Source: Spongospora subterranea f. sp. subterranea (taxonomy: Eukaryota; Endomyxa: Phytomyxea; Phytomyxea; Plasmodiophorida). From it: a DNA stretch of 64,000 nucleotides. Position 1 is the stretch's first letter. Every line of letters starts with the position of its first letter. A program made the translations under genes and the position numbers. Under the pieces are notes generated by a model. It was given only the letters and a program-made list of their open reading frames with translations, was not told the origin of the DNA and ran no database searches. The stretch is from the NCBI GenBank assembly GCA_049724395.1, contig JAUGWO010000238.1, positions 29,232 through 93,231 on the forward strand, given 5' to 3'. Of the stretch, positions 23,910 through 36,954 are shown piece after piece.

Positions 23910-24050
23910 AGTATAAAAGGAGCGGCCATTCTTCTGCAAGTACACTAAATAATCGGTTGATAATCAAAGATGACAATTCATCTGAGTTCGCTGAACCAAA
24001 TTCTCAGCCGACTTGTGAACCAAATATACACCCTGGTGTATACGTATTGA
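23910..24050 (+). other. TATA-like box followed by a 26-codon ORF
   Basis: A TATAAAAGG element at about 23912 precedes an ATG at 23970 by 58 bp. The ORF (MTIHLSSLNQILSRLVNQIY...) stops at 24050. A perfect palindrome TATACACC-CT-GGTGTATA (24025-24042) lies inside it. It may be a leader ORF or first exon upstream of TMCO1 (ATG 24241), or an independent transcript. Function unknown. Confidence 0.35.
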
Positions 24051-24240
24051 GTGCGGCTATGACAGTGCGCAGCCTATCATGGTTACTGTGTGGCGGTTGG
24101 CCATCTGGCGATACGCTATAGTAGGGGAAAGGGCTTTGCCTGCCATCGATTTCTGGATTCTCGACTCAATCGAGCGGATCTCTTGATTGCAATCAGTGCT
24201 CGGGAAGACCACGGTTTTTGTCGCAGACATCACTCGAACA

Positions 24241-25061
24241 ATGATTTATTCCGAGGCCATTTATATCATCGTGATATCGTTCCTTACTGCATTAATGGCA
24301 GAGGGTAGGGCAGAAATCCAAGTTCGAATATCGGCATGACGTGGCAGCATTGGTTTTATTGTCAGGATTATCGTGGTTGATGACCTACAGGACGAAGGGC
24401 TATAAGTCGCTAGCAAAAGATATCGACGCTCTAAACGCCAAACGTGAGCGACCTGCGATCGCATTATGTGGTATTTAAGTTAATCGCGATCTGAAAACAG
24501 TGGAGAAGGCAAAGGACAGAATTGTCGGAGTGTCGTCGAAGAAGACCAAAGACAAGCAAGTTGCATTTTATGAGGAAACCCTTAAATGTTTGGGCCGTTC
24601 CCCATTGCAAACATCGTGTTTTTGTAATATCTGCTGTAGTGAAATCTCGGGATCTGACAATATTCAAGATGAAGAGTGGGGCGGTCATCATGGTTATCAT
24701 GTTCTCAGTTCTAGCCTATCTCAACAATCAGTTCGATGGTCGAGTCGTTGCGAAATTGCCGTTTACCCCAATCCCGTTGATCACAGGTCCGTTCTCAGCT
24801 GGACTTATCCACCTCCAAATGGTCCAACCATTATTTCACAGGAATAACCCATCGAAACCTTCCCGGATCAGATTATACCGATTGCTCAATGACCTTCCTC
24901 TACGTAAATTTTCGCATTTAAACGTTGGACTGCCCGAACTGAACGCACGATTTCGGCAGGTATTATGTTCGATGTCATTCCGAGCGAATATCCACAAGGC
25001 ACTCGGGTTCACGAGTCCGAAAACAGCCACATCATTCTTTTCTATGCCATCCGACAAATAA
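24241..25061 (+). CDS. TMCO1: TMCO1-family ER calcium load-activated channel / translocon factor
   Basis: Reconstructed across five introns: MIYSEAIYIIVISFLTALMA, then GLSWLMTYRTKGYKSLAKD, LEKAKDRIVGVSSKKTKDKQ (coiled coil), LKSRDLTIFKMKSGAVIMV, NNQFDGRVVAKLPFTPIPLI, ITHRNLPGSDYTDCSMTFLY and VLCSMSFRANIHKALGF. The order and motifs match TMCO1 throughout (DGRVVAKLPFTP, TDCS, C-M-S-x-R-x-N-I-x-K-x-L-G). It is an ER membrane protein of the Oxa1/GET1/EMC3 superfamily, reported as a calcium leak channel and translocon-associated factor. The stop TAA (25059-25061) sits inside AATAAA (25057-25062), and the MTR4 stop is only 39 bp further on. Confidence 0.92.
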
Positions 25062-25100
25062 AATCCCGCATGCAAAGAACGTTTTTGATGACGAATTATT

Positions 25101-28100
25101 TTATAGGTATAACGACGCAGCAAATATGATATCCCTCTTGATCGAGACGATTCCTTGTTCGAATCGGCTCTCAAGATCAGAATTGCCGATCAGTTTCGCT
25201 GCGGCGCTAAGCTGTCTCAGTAATTCCTCTAACCTGCGCATGCACCGAATAATACTTCCTTCGAAAATACTGGGCGTCATTTTGCAGATTTCCGAGAATT
25301 TGGCGCCGCGACACCAGGCCTGGGGTCGCGAGTAAGATCGTGTGAAGATGTGGGAAAATGGGCCTGTACTACCTGTACGATTGACATCATATCTGGCTTG
25401 AACGACGCCACATACTCGTTCACATCGATCGACAGTTTCGACTGGTTGGACACTTCGGCAATGCGTTTAGCCGTGTCGCGAAGCGTTCGTAATGGAGCGG
25501 CCAGCGCCTCAGGTAGCGCCAGGTTCTCATCGCCCTAAATACATCGGATCAACATCGACAACTGATCATCAAACGCCATGATTCGACCTTCTCGGTGTAG
25601 ACTAGGCACGAGACCAGGGCAACAAGTTGCTCGTTATTGAGCTCGTTGAAGACGCCGGAAAACATGAGTTCGGTTGCCAATAACTCATCGGCTGTGCTGA
25701 TGCAACATGCAACGCGACCTTTGACATCAACAACGTTTTCAGACGTGATGAACCCGAGCCGTCGCAGCACTCGCTTCATCGACTTCAAATTCGACGTGAA
25801 TAGTGACGATTTGGCCAGGGACGCCACCTGACAATGAAGTTAATGGAAGACGCCTTCACGACGCCAAACTCGTTTCGAACCTCTTTCTTGAGCAACTCGA
25901 TATCTTCGTCGAATTTTCGCTTCTTCAAAAACATATCCCACTGCTGTTTGATTTCGACATCGTCTTTAACTGCGGCTGCGTGAAGTCGATGTGATGAAAG
26001 GTCGCTCTCTGACGATTCGATCATCCGCAAAACCTGGAAATGCATCCTGTTGATCGAACAAAGGACCCGCTTCCAAAAAAAGACTCACCTTTGACATCGA
26101 CTCGTCCGTAATCTTCATGTCTTCAATAGGATCGAGTTCGGGGACAACGTTGTTGAAACGGGACTTGACTTCGTCAACGGAACGGATTACGGGTAAACCA
26201 GCGTCGCGGCCTGTAATCAATTGAGACTTTTAACGACCACGATCATGTAAATCTAGAACCGATCTATCACCTACCAGTAAGTTGCTTGGGAAGGAACACC
26301 CTTAAGGAGCTGATCTTAGCGATGCAGGTTATGGGAACTTGAATGATTCTTGACGGGAGATATTGGCGCTTTCGGCAGGTGACGACATGTTGACAGGTTT
26401 GATCGGAGCTGCGAAGAGATGTTACCAAACGAGTGCGAATCCGAAAAAACGACGATCACCTTTGGGATTGTCTTCACTGATATAACTGCACTTCACCAGA
26501 ACATCAACGACAAACACTGGACTGGCCGGCTTCATGGTCTTCTTTGACGATGACGCCATTTTCTTGAAGTTCACAACAACGCACCAATCAAATCCACTGC
26601 CTGACGAAGCTGGTTTAGGAACAAAATACGAGGAACAAATTCGAGCAAGGAAAACCATATTCAGGATGCGATAGATAAATAAGACGACCAGGATTGAGGA
26701 ACGGCAGCAAGTGTTGGGGCTGTTCCTGATCAGCATCATTTTCTCTGTCAAAATGGCAATGCGAGCGCGTAGGTGATGATATTCGCTCATATCGGCTTCG
26801 CATGTTAACGAGGACGCCAACTGTTCTCGTTCGGCGATCAGCTGTGATAGGCTAAACTCATTATCAGTTTCTTGCCAATATAGGGCATGATCGACCTCCG
26901 CCTACCGTTCATTGATTTTGGGCGCAGCACGAGTGGCTTGAAACTGATGGAATGATCGCTCGATGACATATTCAGGATCCGCTTCTTCCACAAGGAGCAG
27001 ATTCAGCAACATATTATACCCTGAAAGAATACATGAATCGCTAATTCGATACTATAATGGCTGATGCTGTAACCTAGATGGAAACTACTGTATAATGGAT
27101 CAGCTTGGCCCATCAAAATTTGCTTGGCATCCTACAGCGCAAAGCGTTGGCAACACACCTCGAAGCGGTATCAACCACGAGTACCTGCGGTTCCAATTTC
27201 TCCTCCATCATCATGATGACCAGACCTCGTGCATCAAGTCCACGACGACCGGCACGCCCGCTCATCTACGTTTGAACACAATAAGAACGGAGCTGGCAAA
27301 CGCTGACTTTTGGAGCCGAACCTGTACATATTCGCCCGGGGAAACGAGGCGGAATTCACTTCCATCGAACTTCCGACACGAGGTGAACACGACTGGGAGA
27401 GTCGAATTTCAACAATCGCTGCCGACGCAGACAAAAATGACGAACCTGTTTTAGCGGGCATATTCAATCCCATTGAGAACGTCTCGGTGGAAAACAGCAC
27501 TTTCAACAGCGATTCCTGGAATAAAATCTCGATGACCTACTCCCAAAACCCATTCACCGATGAGAAAGAAACCAACCCCAAAACAAAATTCAAACTCCAC
27601 CTCTTTGACAATCGGCAATAAACCACCGTGATGAATACCGATACCGCGACGTAATAACGGAATGATATTGACAACCTAAAATCATTCGCTGAGGAAAGCA
27701 AAAAATCGTCAAGGGGTCAACAGATAAACCTGAGGAAGGCTCTGATCTTCACCGCTCAACGATTCGATTGCGTTATTGAAAATTTCCTAAACCGAAACCA
27801 TAAACGAAAAATGCTGCTGGAAGCGCAAACCCCAAACCAACCTGAATCAGCTTCTTCTCATCGTCATTCGTAAAATCGAGCTTGGACATTTGTAGGGCAT
27901 ACGACTCACATTCCCGTTTGGAGAAAGAGAATATGATGACGGGATCGTAGCGCCGTTCCAAAATCATACGAACAAGTTTGAAAATATCGGACGGACCCGA
28001 CGTCGACCCAGTACGTTTGGCGCCACGCTTCGCAACATCTACGAATGGAACGGGTTCGTTAAGCAGCGAAGATGAAACCATTGAGAAATATTTGACCTTT

Positions 28101-29268
28101 GCTCCCGGACGATTTCAAATCATTGTTCAAATTGGCGCACGCCTTCTGAAAATTGTCTTCTCGGAAATCGCCTTTGTCGTCGACGACGAGGTGAAGACCT
28201 TCTCCCCCAGAAGGGAATATATAATGCTGTAAAGGTGTTGGGCGAGTATCGGTATAAACAACATTGCAAGGCTGGTTATGGAGTTTCGCTATCCACATCG
28301 CGAACTCTCTGGCGTTCGGGATCGTGGCCGACAAGAACACAAATCGCACCTGTGGAAACGCATTGAATGAGGCGTTGATGACTTTCAGGGAAACAGTTTT
28401 GGGACCTTATGATGTAATAGAATCATGGCTTCCTCCCATACCACACCCCGCTCCTTATCCCTCATATAGTGGATCTCGTCGAATATAACCCATTTCACCT
28501 CTCGCATCACTTCGCTCCCGCGATAGAGCATATTGCGAAGAATCTCGGTGGTCATCCACCAGACAGGACGCTGATGGATTGATGGTCACATCCCCGGTCA
28601 TCAACCCGACGTCGCCGAACTCCTCGTTCAGCTCTCTGTATTTCTGATTGGACAGCGCTTTGATTGGGGACGTGTAAACAACCCGTTGTTTATCTCGTAA
28701 TGACATGGCAATTGCATATTCGGCCACGACCTGTAGAAAGTGTTTCAAAACATTGCCGGACCAGCACGATTCGACTGGAAAACACCGTTTTGCCGGCCGA
28801 TGTATGTGCGGCGACCAGAACGGATTGGTTCTGCTCTAGACAGTTCACAGAGATCTGCTGGAACTTATCCAGGACGAATGGGTAATTCTTGGCGGGTAAT
28901 ATCGAGTCCAATGACCGATCATCGCCTTGTGTTGCCGAGTATTCCGGAGGAAATACCCGCTCATGAACACACCCTTCAGTCTGATACACGATCGTCAAAC
29001 CAACAACAAAAACGTGATCCACAAATACGTCGAAAATTTCCCCTACCGTTTCAACCGTATATAATTGCTCTTGATAGATAGCGAACGCCCCCGAACCCTG
29101 TTGATCCTCTCGATCAGGAATAATCGGTCCGGTCAATGATTCCGCCTCCGGCAGCGCTGGAAGTTTGGACAACGGCTGTTCAGTGTCGTCGACAATTTCC
29201 CTGACACGTTTTACACCCGATACCGGATTCGGTGCGGAATTGAAAACGTCGAAGCAAGGTTCCGCCAT
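25101..29268 (-). CDS. MTR4: MTR4/SKIV2L2 exosome RNA helicase
   Basis: DExH-box helicase of the nuclear exosome (TRAMP). ATG at 29268. Motifs in order on the minus strand: [41 protein letters not shown] (Walker A), [42 protein letters not shown] (DEIH), [55 protein letters not shown], helicase core ending with [14 protein letters not shown] blocks, an arch/KOW region (FGWGVVVNF equivalent at about 26570), then [20 protein letters not shown] and the C-terminal [20 protein letters not shown] before [11 protein letters not shown]. More than ten introns, most 50-80 nt. Complete at both ends by homology. Confidence 0.95.
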
Positions 29269-30816
29269 CGCTATAGATTTCAGCGGGCGCTTTTGACGTG
29301 CGTTTAGATCCCAGAGCCAACTTGGCGATTCGCGGATCAGTAAAACTCCGCCACGGACAAAATTCGCCAGTAACATGAAAATCGCCATGTGGCGTTTTCC
29401 AAAGCTGAAATGTTGCCAAACGTCACTACTCAACTCAAGCAATCTCCATAATTTTGTTTTTTGAACTACAGATGAACAGTGATCATTGGGGTATTGGAGA
29501 TATATTCGAGTACGGCGAAATCATTTCTTGTTAGGTATCAACGGAATTGGTCATAATATATCACCCAAATAATGATCCGGTTATTCATAAAAAATAAACA
29601 GATTTAACATTGATAACAAGCAAATTTTCAAAAATGAAGGGGATGGCAGAATTTGTCGAGAATTGGTTGAATGCTGTACTCTGTTGCTGTTCAGGTTGAC
29701 TGGCCAAGACTGTGACATTCCAGAACGTCGGAAGAACAAAACCGGCCCATTGACGAGCGGGATTGAAATCATTTTTTTATCACATGACGATGGCTCATTT
29801 GGGAACAATATTTCAGTGTTTTTCTGCTGTCGTTATCGAACATCGATCGCTACTGCCATCTCCTACCTTCACCCTAAAATGACAGAGATTCTTTGGTACT
29901 CGAGATCTGGCTCGTTGTGGAATGACTCTAAAAACGTCCACGATTGAACAATGGGCTCATTACTCTTTCACTTTTTGTTCTTTGATCATCTCTTACAAAT
30001 CGACAAAAATCAAGATCCACCTCGTGCTGTTGGTGTTGATTATTTCAATCGTCTGATGCGGTTTTCTATCCAATAAACTTCGCCTTCCAGATATCATTGA
30101 GAGGAGGTATCTTCACGTCAAACGATGAACACTTCAATTGCTTTTACCTTGACTGCCACTTTCCTTCCTCATTAATTCTGACCAATCCGATCATCTCTTT
30201 CAACAGTTCAAGTAAATTATCTCAAGGGAATGCCCTTTCCTGGAGATTTAACTGCCGTCAATGATGAAAGTTTCAGGGGGCTACCATGGAAAAGGTGGAT
30301 TTTATTGAAGTCAAGCTGTTCAATCCTCTGCTGTTCAATTTCTTTCAAAAACAATCGAACAATTGATTCAGGAAGAATCTATTTCGCCCATTACCGTATC
30401 TATCTGAAGGCGATGATCAAGATCACCATCAGCTATTCTGACATTTCCTGCATAACGTCCTACGACGCACCAAGTGGCTTGTTCATGGTATAATGATGAA
30501 AGGTCTCGGCAAAAGGCGTCTAAATCGTATTTGAAAGGGGCAGATAACTCCCGTCGGCATCGACGACTGCAACTACAACGATCTGCTCGTTATTCGTAAC
30601 GAGGAAATTCGCGGAGAACGGAATTACGCGGATTGAGAGCCAGCGATATTCACAAGAAAAAACAGGGTGAGCACAGCACACCGATGATACGGTCAACCGG
30701 ATTTCGCCTTTTGATTTGACGATTCAGAGATTGTGTGGGCGAAATAGGATTCAGTGGCGATCCAGATGGGCTTCGGGACAACAGTACACCGATAGTTCAG
30801 AGTGATTTTCGAACAT
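29269..30816. other. Intergenic region, no gene seen
   Basis: A-T richer than the flanking genes. It holds the MTR4 5' region at its left and the importin 3' region at its right. Short plus-strand frames (for example 30230-30493) show no motif or splice partner. Nothing else recognised. Confidence 0.4.
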
Positions 30817-33800
30817 TTATTGGTCCTGCCTTGGCTCTTGCCTGAAATGAGGAGACGCCATATAGGATTGGATGACCTGGCGATCATCTTCACTGAGACT
30901 ACATTGCCATTCCTGGAGCTGGGCGAACCGTTGAAGGTTCGACGTGAACAGAGCCTGAAGATTGAGATCGGGCATTTCCGCCCCATCGTCCTCGCATTCG
31001 TCGTCGGAATGGTAATATTCGTCCTCCCCATCACTGATCCAATCCTAATTCGCTGCTCAAAACGCAAAGAAACGCCAATTGCCAAAAAAATAACGTACTT
31101 GATCTGGGGCGATATCTTTCAAACCGCCCCCTACAATACCGCGACCAAGTTCATCATTAGAACCATCGCTATCGTTGTCAATTTCGCCAAGAATGTATCG
31201 ACACAATTTCGGGATCGCTAGAAGAATTTTCGCTGAAGACATGTTTGTTCAGTTGATCTGATGAACAGCAAGGGAATAGGGACGATTTACAGAGAAGAGG
31301 GCGCTGGGGCAGGCTGGACACAATCCCAAGGGATCGATAGCAGACTGGTCAGAGCGACCATGTTCAACTCAGCGAGCTCCCACGTGACAGTCGTGCTGAA
31401 ATTGTACCATAGGTGCAGAAACACGTCGGGATTGCAAACGCTCAGGAAGGCGACTGGAGATAGAATAGCGCAATGAGCTAGAACGTTACTCAGCATGGAG
31501 CAAAACACCTGATCAATTTTCAGGGACCAAAACCATTATGGGGTGTCCCACGGGATTCCACAGACCTCAACAGAGAAATCTTCAGCCGCGTCAGGAATCG
31601 ACACAATGAACACTTCGGCCGCAACACGTGCGATATTAGAGGCCAATGAGATACGAACAGGCTCGGGAATAGATGGGGAGCAGAATGCCGCCATACTCTC
31701 CAGGATTTGGGCCGCGTATTTCCCGTCATGAACCGCCTCCTCCGACTATGAAATGGGATTCAGATTGTTGGGAGGCATATTGCGAATTAGATCATCTTTG
31801 TAAAAACCTTCATAATGTAGCCACACATGTTGATAATGGAAACGGTCGTTTCTTCGGAATAGAACAGGTTTGCGTTGCGCGCCATGAAATTACGAAGAAC
31901 GCCAACCATTGCATTGACATAGTCGATGCCATGCGACTGGCCGAGAACAGCCAAACGAGTGGGAATGGCACCTTAACAGCGAACGAATTAAAACAAAAAA
32001 CATGGTAAACATCAACGCAAGTACTTAAGAATGGCGAGAAGGGAAGTGGGGACGCCGCGCTCATCGCCTTCAGAAGATCGAGGGCCGATTCCAGTTGCAT
32101 GATATACAGCTCGTTGGTGAGGAGGGCTGCGACGACAGGAGCACATAATCCCTCAATTGGACCATACAATCCACTAAATGGAGTGTCCGGTTTGGAACAG
32201 CACGAAATCAACGCCACAATCACCGGAATCACACCCATTGCAACAAACTCTTTCCCGTCCTGAACGTATCACATGAACAATACAGTTGAACGAAGTGAAT
32301 CTGGGTCGTCGAACCTCTAGATCTTGGTCGTTGTATGAAAATACAATCGACGTGTAAACAGAGAGTAATTTCTCTGTCAGGCGAACAGCGAACGGAGCGA
32401 TTGCTGCGGGTGGGAATCGCTTCACAATATCCTCCAAAACCGAGAGAATCGATTCATTACCGACTGAATCGATCAGCGACGTATATTGCCCCAATATTAT
32501 GGGTAAATATGACTTTAACGACGCGGATCAATAAGGGACCCGAATCAATCGGAACAAAGTTATTTACCTGAAGCTCATCGATCGCGTGTGGATGAGCCCG
32601 AAGCAAATCGGCAAATGCTATTGAGGCGGCGGTCACGACGGGAATCGACGCGTCATTGCGAAGCAGATCGAATATTGGGGAAATCGCTTGCTCCGAACAC
32701 GGTAATGCGGCGAATCGACCTAACACCCAAACACAACGGCACCGAACTATACCAGACTCTGAAACAGGAACGCAGGGCGGCGATCAATATCCATGAGCAT
32801 GATGCCAAGAGGGAGGGACCGCACCGTGATACAGCAATGGCAAAATGTTGGTCAGTAAGATGGAGGACACCATTGGAGGAACCTGATCCGGTTTGGCCAA
32901 GAGCACACGGGACAGACAGCCAAATATGGACAAGGCGCCATCGATATGTAAGACGGTCGAATTTGGAGATGAAAGCTGACCTGGATGAGGGGACAAAATC
33001 AGCGTGCTAATCGCCAGAAATGGATTTAGAAAAACGAACCGGTGACCAATTCGAATATGAATGAGAGAATATCGGACGTCCTGACTTTTACCAAGTCGAT
33101 CAGCAGATTACAGGCGTTGATGCGAGGATCGTCGAACGCTTCAGAGGCATCAAGACCACGACGAGCGAATTCGGCGCCATCCTCGGCGAACAATTCCACC
33201 TGGGGAATGCAGTAATCAGGGGAATATTGCAGAAAACATCATGACGAATAACCTCTTCTTCTGTGAGACAAAGGGTGCGGAAAATGCCATCGATGACGAT
33301 TGTTTGGAGATGAGGACGCAACCTAATCGAGAACGAAATCAGACCTGAACTTCAGGAGGATGAAAAATCCATCGAGCCCGACCTCGAGTAGAGCATGGCA
33401 TGGGTCACCGCGTTTCCTAAAAAGGAGAACGAGCTTTGCAACATTGTGCGAGAAACTATCGTAGATGGGCGTTGAATGATGTGTAGAACACTATCGAGTA
33501 CAAGCGGAGCGACGCTGGTCATATACAGCATCGTCAAATCCCTAAACCCCATTAGTCATTAATCGAACAATGCGGTCCTGAATTTGTCACAAACTTATCC
33601 GCTTGATCTTGTGATTCAATAATCCTTCCGTAATACGACAGCAAAGGAGTTAAGCACATCAGCGCCCTCTTCTGAATTGACTGAATGGTGCACAAACCAG
33701 GGTGATTAGGTTCGGGCTGGACGGCGAGAGATTGCAAACAAAGATTCGCCCATCCAGTGAAGCTTGCCTGATCACGAATCCGATTCGCCATTGGTTGACG

Positions 33801-34592
33801 AATTGCATGATGGTAAATCTGAAACGACACAAACCACTCTCAGTATCGCGCAAATTCACTCAATGAACTGTGCAAGTACTTTCAGGCAGAGCTTGGCTCG
33901 TTCAAGAGATTCAGGCAGGTTTAACGATTGCAAATCCCTGGCGAGAATTCGCTCGATTAAAGGCAACGTACTCGAAAGCAACGAAGTCAATTCTGGATTC
34001 CCTTCTTCCTTGGAATGTTGGAATTTCCGATAGACGAGACGGAGAACACCGAGAGCGCCAACAGAGTGGCAAGAGTTGGAATCGTTGAGATATGGAATAA
34101 TGGACGGGACCAGGTCCGGCCAATCATGAGGGTAATCTGCACGAATCATGTAATTGACCCCTTCTAATAGTTGGACCAGCAGGCTGCGAATATGCGACGT
34201 CGTGAATACGCCCCAGACCACCTTCTGGCGTATATGCATGAGATCCGCCGAGGATATTGGGGAAGGCATTTCATCAGCCGAGCGACGTGCGAACCTGGAA
34301 CAAAAAGCAATTTCGGAAAAGGATGCCATTATGAGCTATTCGGATAGTACCGATTGGCAAGAAGGGCCTTCACTCGAAGAGCTGCAGCTTGACGAACGCA
34401 TAAATCGACATTGGGCTCGGCTACGATATCAACCAGAACTGGCACTGCTGTGTCGCCCAGCTTGTTTTCGAGCCCATTGATGTCGGTTTCCGCAAGCGAG
34501 CGACGGGCCATATCGCCATGGAACGAGTTCGCCAAAGCGGCGATCAGCGCCACGCCATGATCCTGAACCGTCATCTGGGCGGGAATGGCCAT
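30817..34592 (-). CDS. IPO7: Importin-7/8-like karyopherin beta
   Basis: ATG 34592, many exons, stop TAA at 30817. HEAT-repeat nuclear import receptor. Blocks: LCVRQAAALRVKALLANRYY (N-terminal, Ran-binding part), GVNYMIRADYPHDWPDLVPS, LNDSNSCHSVGALGVLRLVY (strong match to the importin-7/8 N-terminal segment), FTGWANLCLQSLA, RFAALPCSEQAISPIFDLLR, SIPVVTAASIAFADLLRAH, SLIDSVGNESILSVLEDIV, an acidic stretch near 31000 (HSDDECEDDGAE) and the tail LNLQALFTSNLQRFAQL. It probably imports ribosomal proteins and histones, as family members do. The family within importin-beta is likely but not certain; Kap114/importin-9 is the alternative. The stop codon overlaps AATAAA. Confidence 0.8.
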
Positions 34593-34916
34593 GACCTTGG
34601 CTGATCCCACTAACTACACTGAAGTGCACAATATGGGTCTAGTCAAGTCAGACAGGTCTCCGTCGCGGACTTTATCAGTTGCCGTACGGGGCTAAATCTG
34701 AGTCGGGTTTGTTTCTGATTACTGAGACCGAAGCTCTCGATGATAAGTCCAACCGTCCACGCGACAAGATTCGGAGATGATCGGGCGAATTGCTGACGAT
34801 GCGTTAAATATTTATATAGGTTTATTAGATGAAGAGGACACAAATTCCCAACTGTAAATCACAGCTCGAGCTGGTTCATCTTTGTACAAAAGGGCTATAA
34901 ACGGCGTCCCTCGACC

Positions 34917-35736
34917 TCACCATCTAGCATTTTTGACGGCAGGAAAATATCTGTCTTGACAGTTGTCGGCGTGATACTGTAGAGCTGATTCCTGTGGCAC
35001 ATGCTGTTCGACATCATGGCGTTTACTGGATCTGTGTTCTCTCGAGTCGTCGTGTTTCCTTTTCCGCGAAACACGGTGATGATCAGATGAACTTTTATGG
35101 CTTGTAGATTTTGTTCCTGCTTTCGATGAATTCTCCGCAAGGCTTTTGTCTTTCGAATGGCGCCTCTCTTTCTCATTTTCATGCTTTTTCACACTACGCT
35201 GCTTATGCGGCTTGGATTTGGCATTATTTCTGCTGCTTTCAGACTTCAACGGTGTAGATTTCGACAGTAATTTCGCAACCATTTCCATCGGATCGATTTC
35301 GGCCCCTTTTCGGCGAACTTCGGCTCCATCTTCAAGTTTAGCTGGGCGTTCATACCAGGGATTGACCGGTCGAAGTTTCCCTAAATACCAAGTGTCCTTA
35401 TCGCTTTCCTTCTTCTCAGCAGCCGCTTTCTACTTGTGGATTTAGCGGTTATTGTGTCTAGGGTGTCGCCTAAAATACCTGTCGTTTTTTCTCAAACTCA
35501 CTCGCGTTTTTCTCTTCGTCTTCGAACAGATTGAAGCGACTTTCGCGTTCAGGATTATGTTGGTCCCTCAGCAACGAGAGCCGCGCGTCTTGGCTCTCCC
35601 TAGCAGCTCCTCGCTCGGCCAGCTTCTGTTCTTCCTTGAATTTGGCTTCGTCGCGTCGGACGATGTTTTGGTTCTTCACATTATAGACGTTCCAGCTTTT
35701 CTGAGGCAATATATTCAGCCCTCCATGACCTCCCAT
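34917..35736 (-). CDS. LENG1: LENG1-like protein with N-terminal CIR-N domain
   Basis: ATG 35736 and two exons; the intron of about 50 nt runs from CGACAG|GTATTT to ACAAGTAG. N-terminus: LNILPQKSWNVYNVKNQNIV, RRDEAKFKEEQKLAERGAAR, the CIR-N motif of LENG1 and several spliceosome-associated proteins. Exon 2: KDTWYLGKLRPVNPWYERP, then EIDPMEMVAKLLSKS and a Lys/Arg/Ser/His-rich tail (SSDHHRVSRKRKHDDSREHR) typical of nuclear RNA-processing factors. A splicing or transcription cofactor role is inferred from this. It could also be called a CIR1/CWC25-type protein, but the PWYERP-like block fits LENG1 best. Confidence 0.75.
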
Positions 35737-35812
35737 CTAATGCAAATCGTGTTCGATCGTCTCGTCCCTTCTTCGCCACTCCACACCGCCTTCAACTACC
35801 GATATTGTGACA

Positions 35813-35932
35813 CAGTTGCGCAGTCTTTACAGATCACCGTCGCGCATTATTTACTGGGCACTGTCGCGCATTATTTACAGAGCACCGTCGCACATATTAT
35901 AGTGCACAGTTGCGCATCGTCCAATTGCGCAG
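35813..35932. repeat. 24-bp tandem repeat array, about five units
   Basis: Units of 24 bp beginning at 35813, 35837 and 35861 share the core CGTCGCGCATTATTTAC; shorter or altered units follow at 35885 and 35907 (TTGCGCA core). The array starts about 77 bp upstream of the LENG1-like ATG, so it lies in its promoter or 5' UTR. Confidence 0.8.
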
Positions 35933-36954
35933 TGGGACCTGATGATACTGATCTTTGTTTCGCCATTTTGTGTCAACAGTAGAAAGGGGGTTTCGGTTGG
36001 CAAAACAGCTGTGCTGGGTTTGGAACTCCCTAGCTGTGTAGGTTCACTACCATATATGGTACGCCAAACCGAAGTACTGTCATGGACGTTGATAAACACA
36101 TACATTTCAGTCTTTTTTGTCGACGATACAAACGCTTCTGTCTTTTTGGTCGGTTGGATCTTGGATGGGAAGAGTGGCTCGCCGAATAGCGGAATATGAT
36201 TATTCGACGCCGATAGTAGGTCTCGCTTTTGTCGGATTAGTCTGCATGCCGGGCTAGCAGCAGTTGCCAACATATAATCGGGTGTCTCGGGCATTGCCAA
36301 GCGATGTCGCAGATCGGTACGGGTTCGTATTTACAACGCAACACGAGATCGTCACCGCCTCCTCCCCAGATGACTCCCGCGAAACATTCCCGCCCCCAAT
36401 ATACAACAGCACTGGATATATCTCAAAGCTTGAACTCAACCAAGGTTGTTATGGCACAACGCATCCTTGCCCAAGATTAGCGACCGACAATTCGCTTCCT
36501 GCAAACTTCCACCTCATGGCAACCCTGTTTTGTTGTGTCGAAGCGGATCTGTTTGCCATATCGCTGTTGGATTTGTTTGGCGTCAACGACTACAGAGAGT
36601 CATATTTATTCAGGAAATTGGAAGGCGGTGATCGTGCCGGTGGCCATAGAATGCCAACCGTATACGAAATATCTGTACTGAGTATCAAGATGCAATCATG
36701 TCGCCAGTGTTGGGGCTCCGGTTTCCCAATGCCCTTCGGTGCTTATACAGATTACGAGCTGATTATTTTGACCAAATCTTGGTTGATCAAGCGCATAGTC
36801 TTGCGGGAGTCGGGCAAAGTTGTGTTCACCCTGAATCCAATCTGTAGCAACGCAGGCGTTCGAAATGCAAGACCGTCTGCCATCACCCGGGCCCGGATCT
36901 ATAGGACGTGTTTTTGATGGGGCGCAATCCAGACGGCCCGGGTTCGTGGATGGT
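35933..36954. other. Unassigned stretch with one long open frame
   Basis: Plus frame 36264-36917 is open for 217 codons but starts at TTG; its first ATG is well inside. The minus strand is also open for 92 codons (36696-36974). Neither shows a motif, signal peptide or repeats. It may be eroded transposon or lineage-specific coding sequence. Confidence 0.25.

Noticed and set aside
36264-36917. 217-codon plus frame as a gene
   Set aside because: It starts at TTG, has no motif or splice partner, and the opposite strand is open too; kept only as unassigned.
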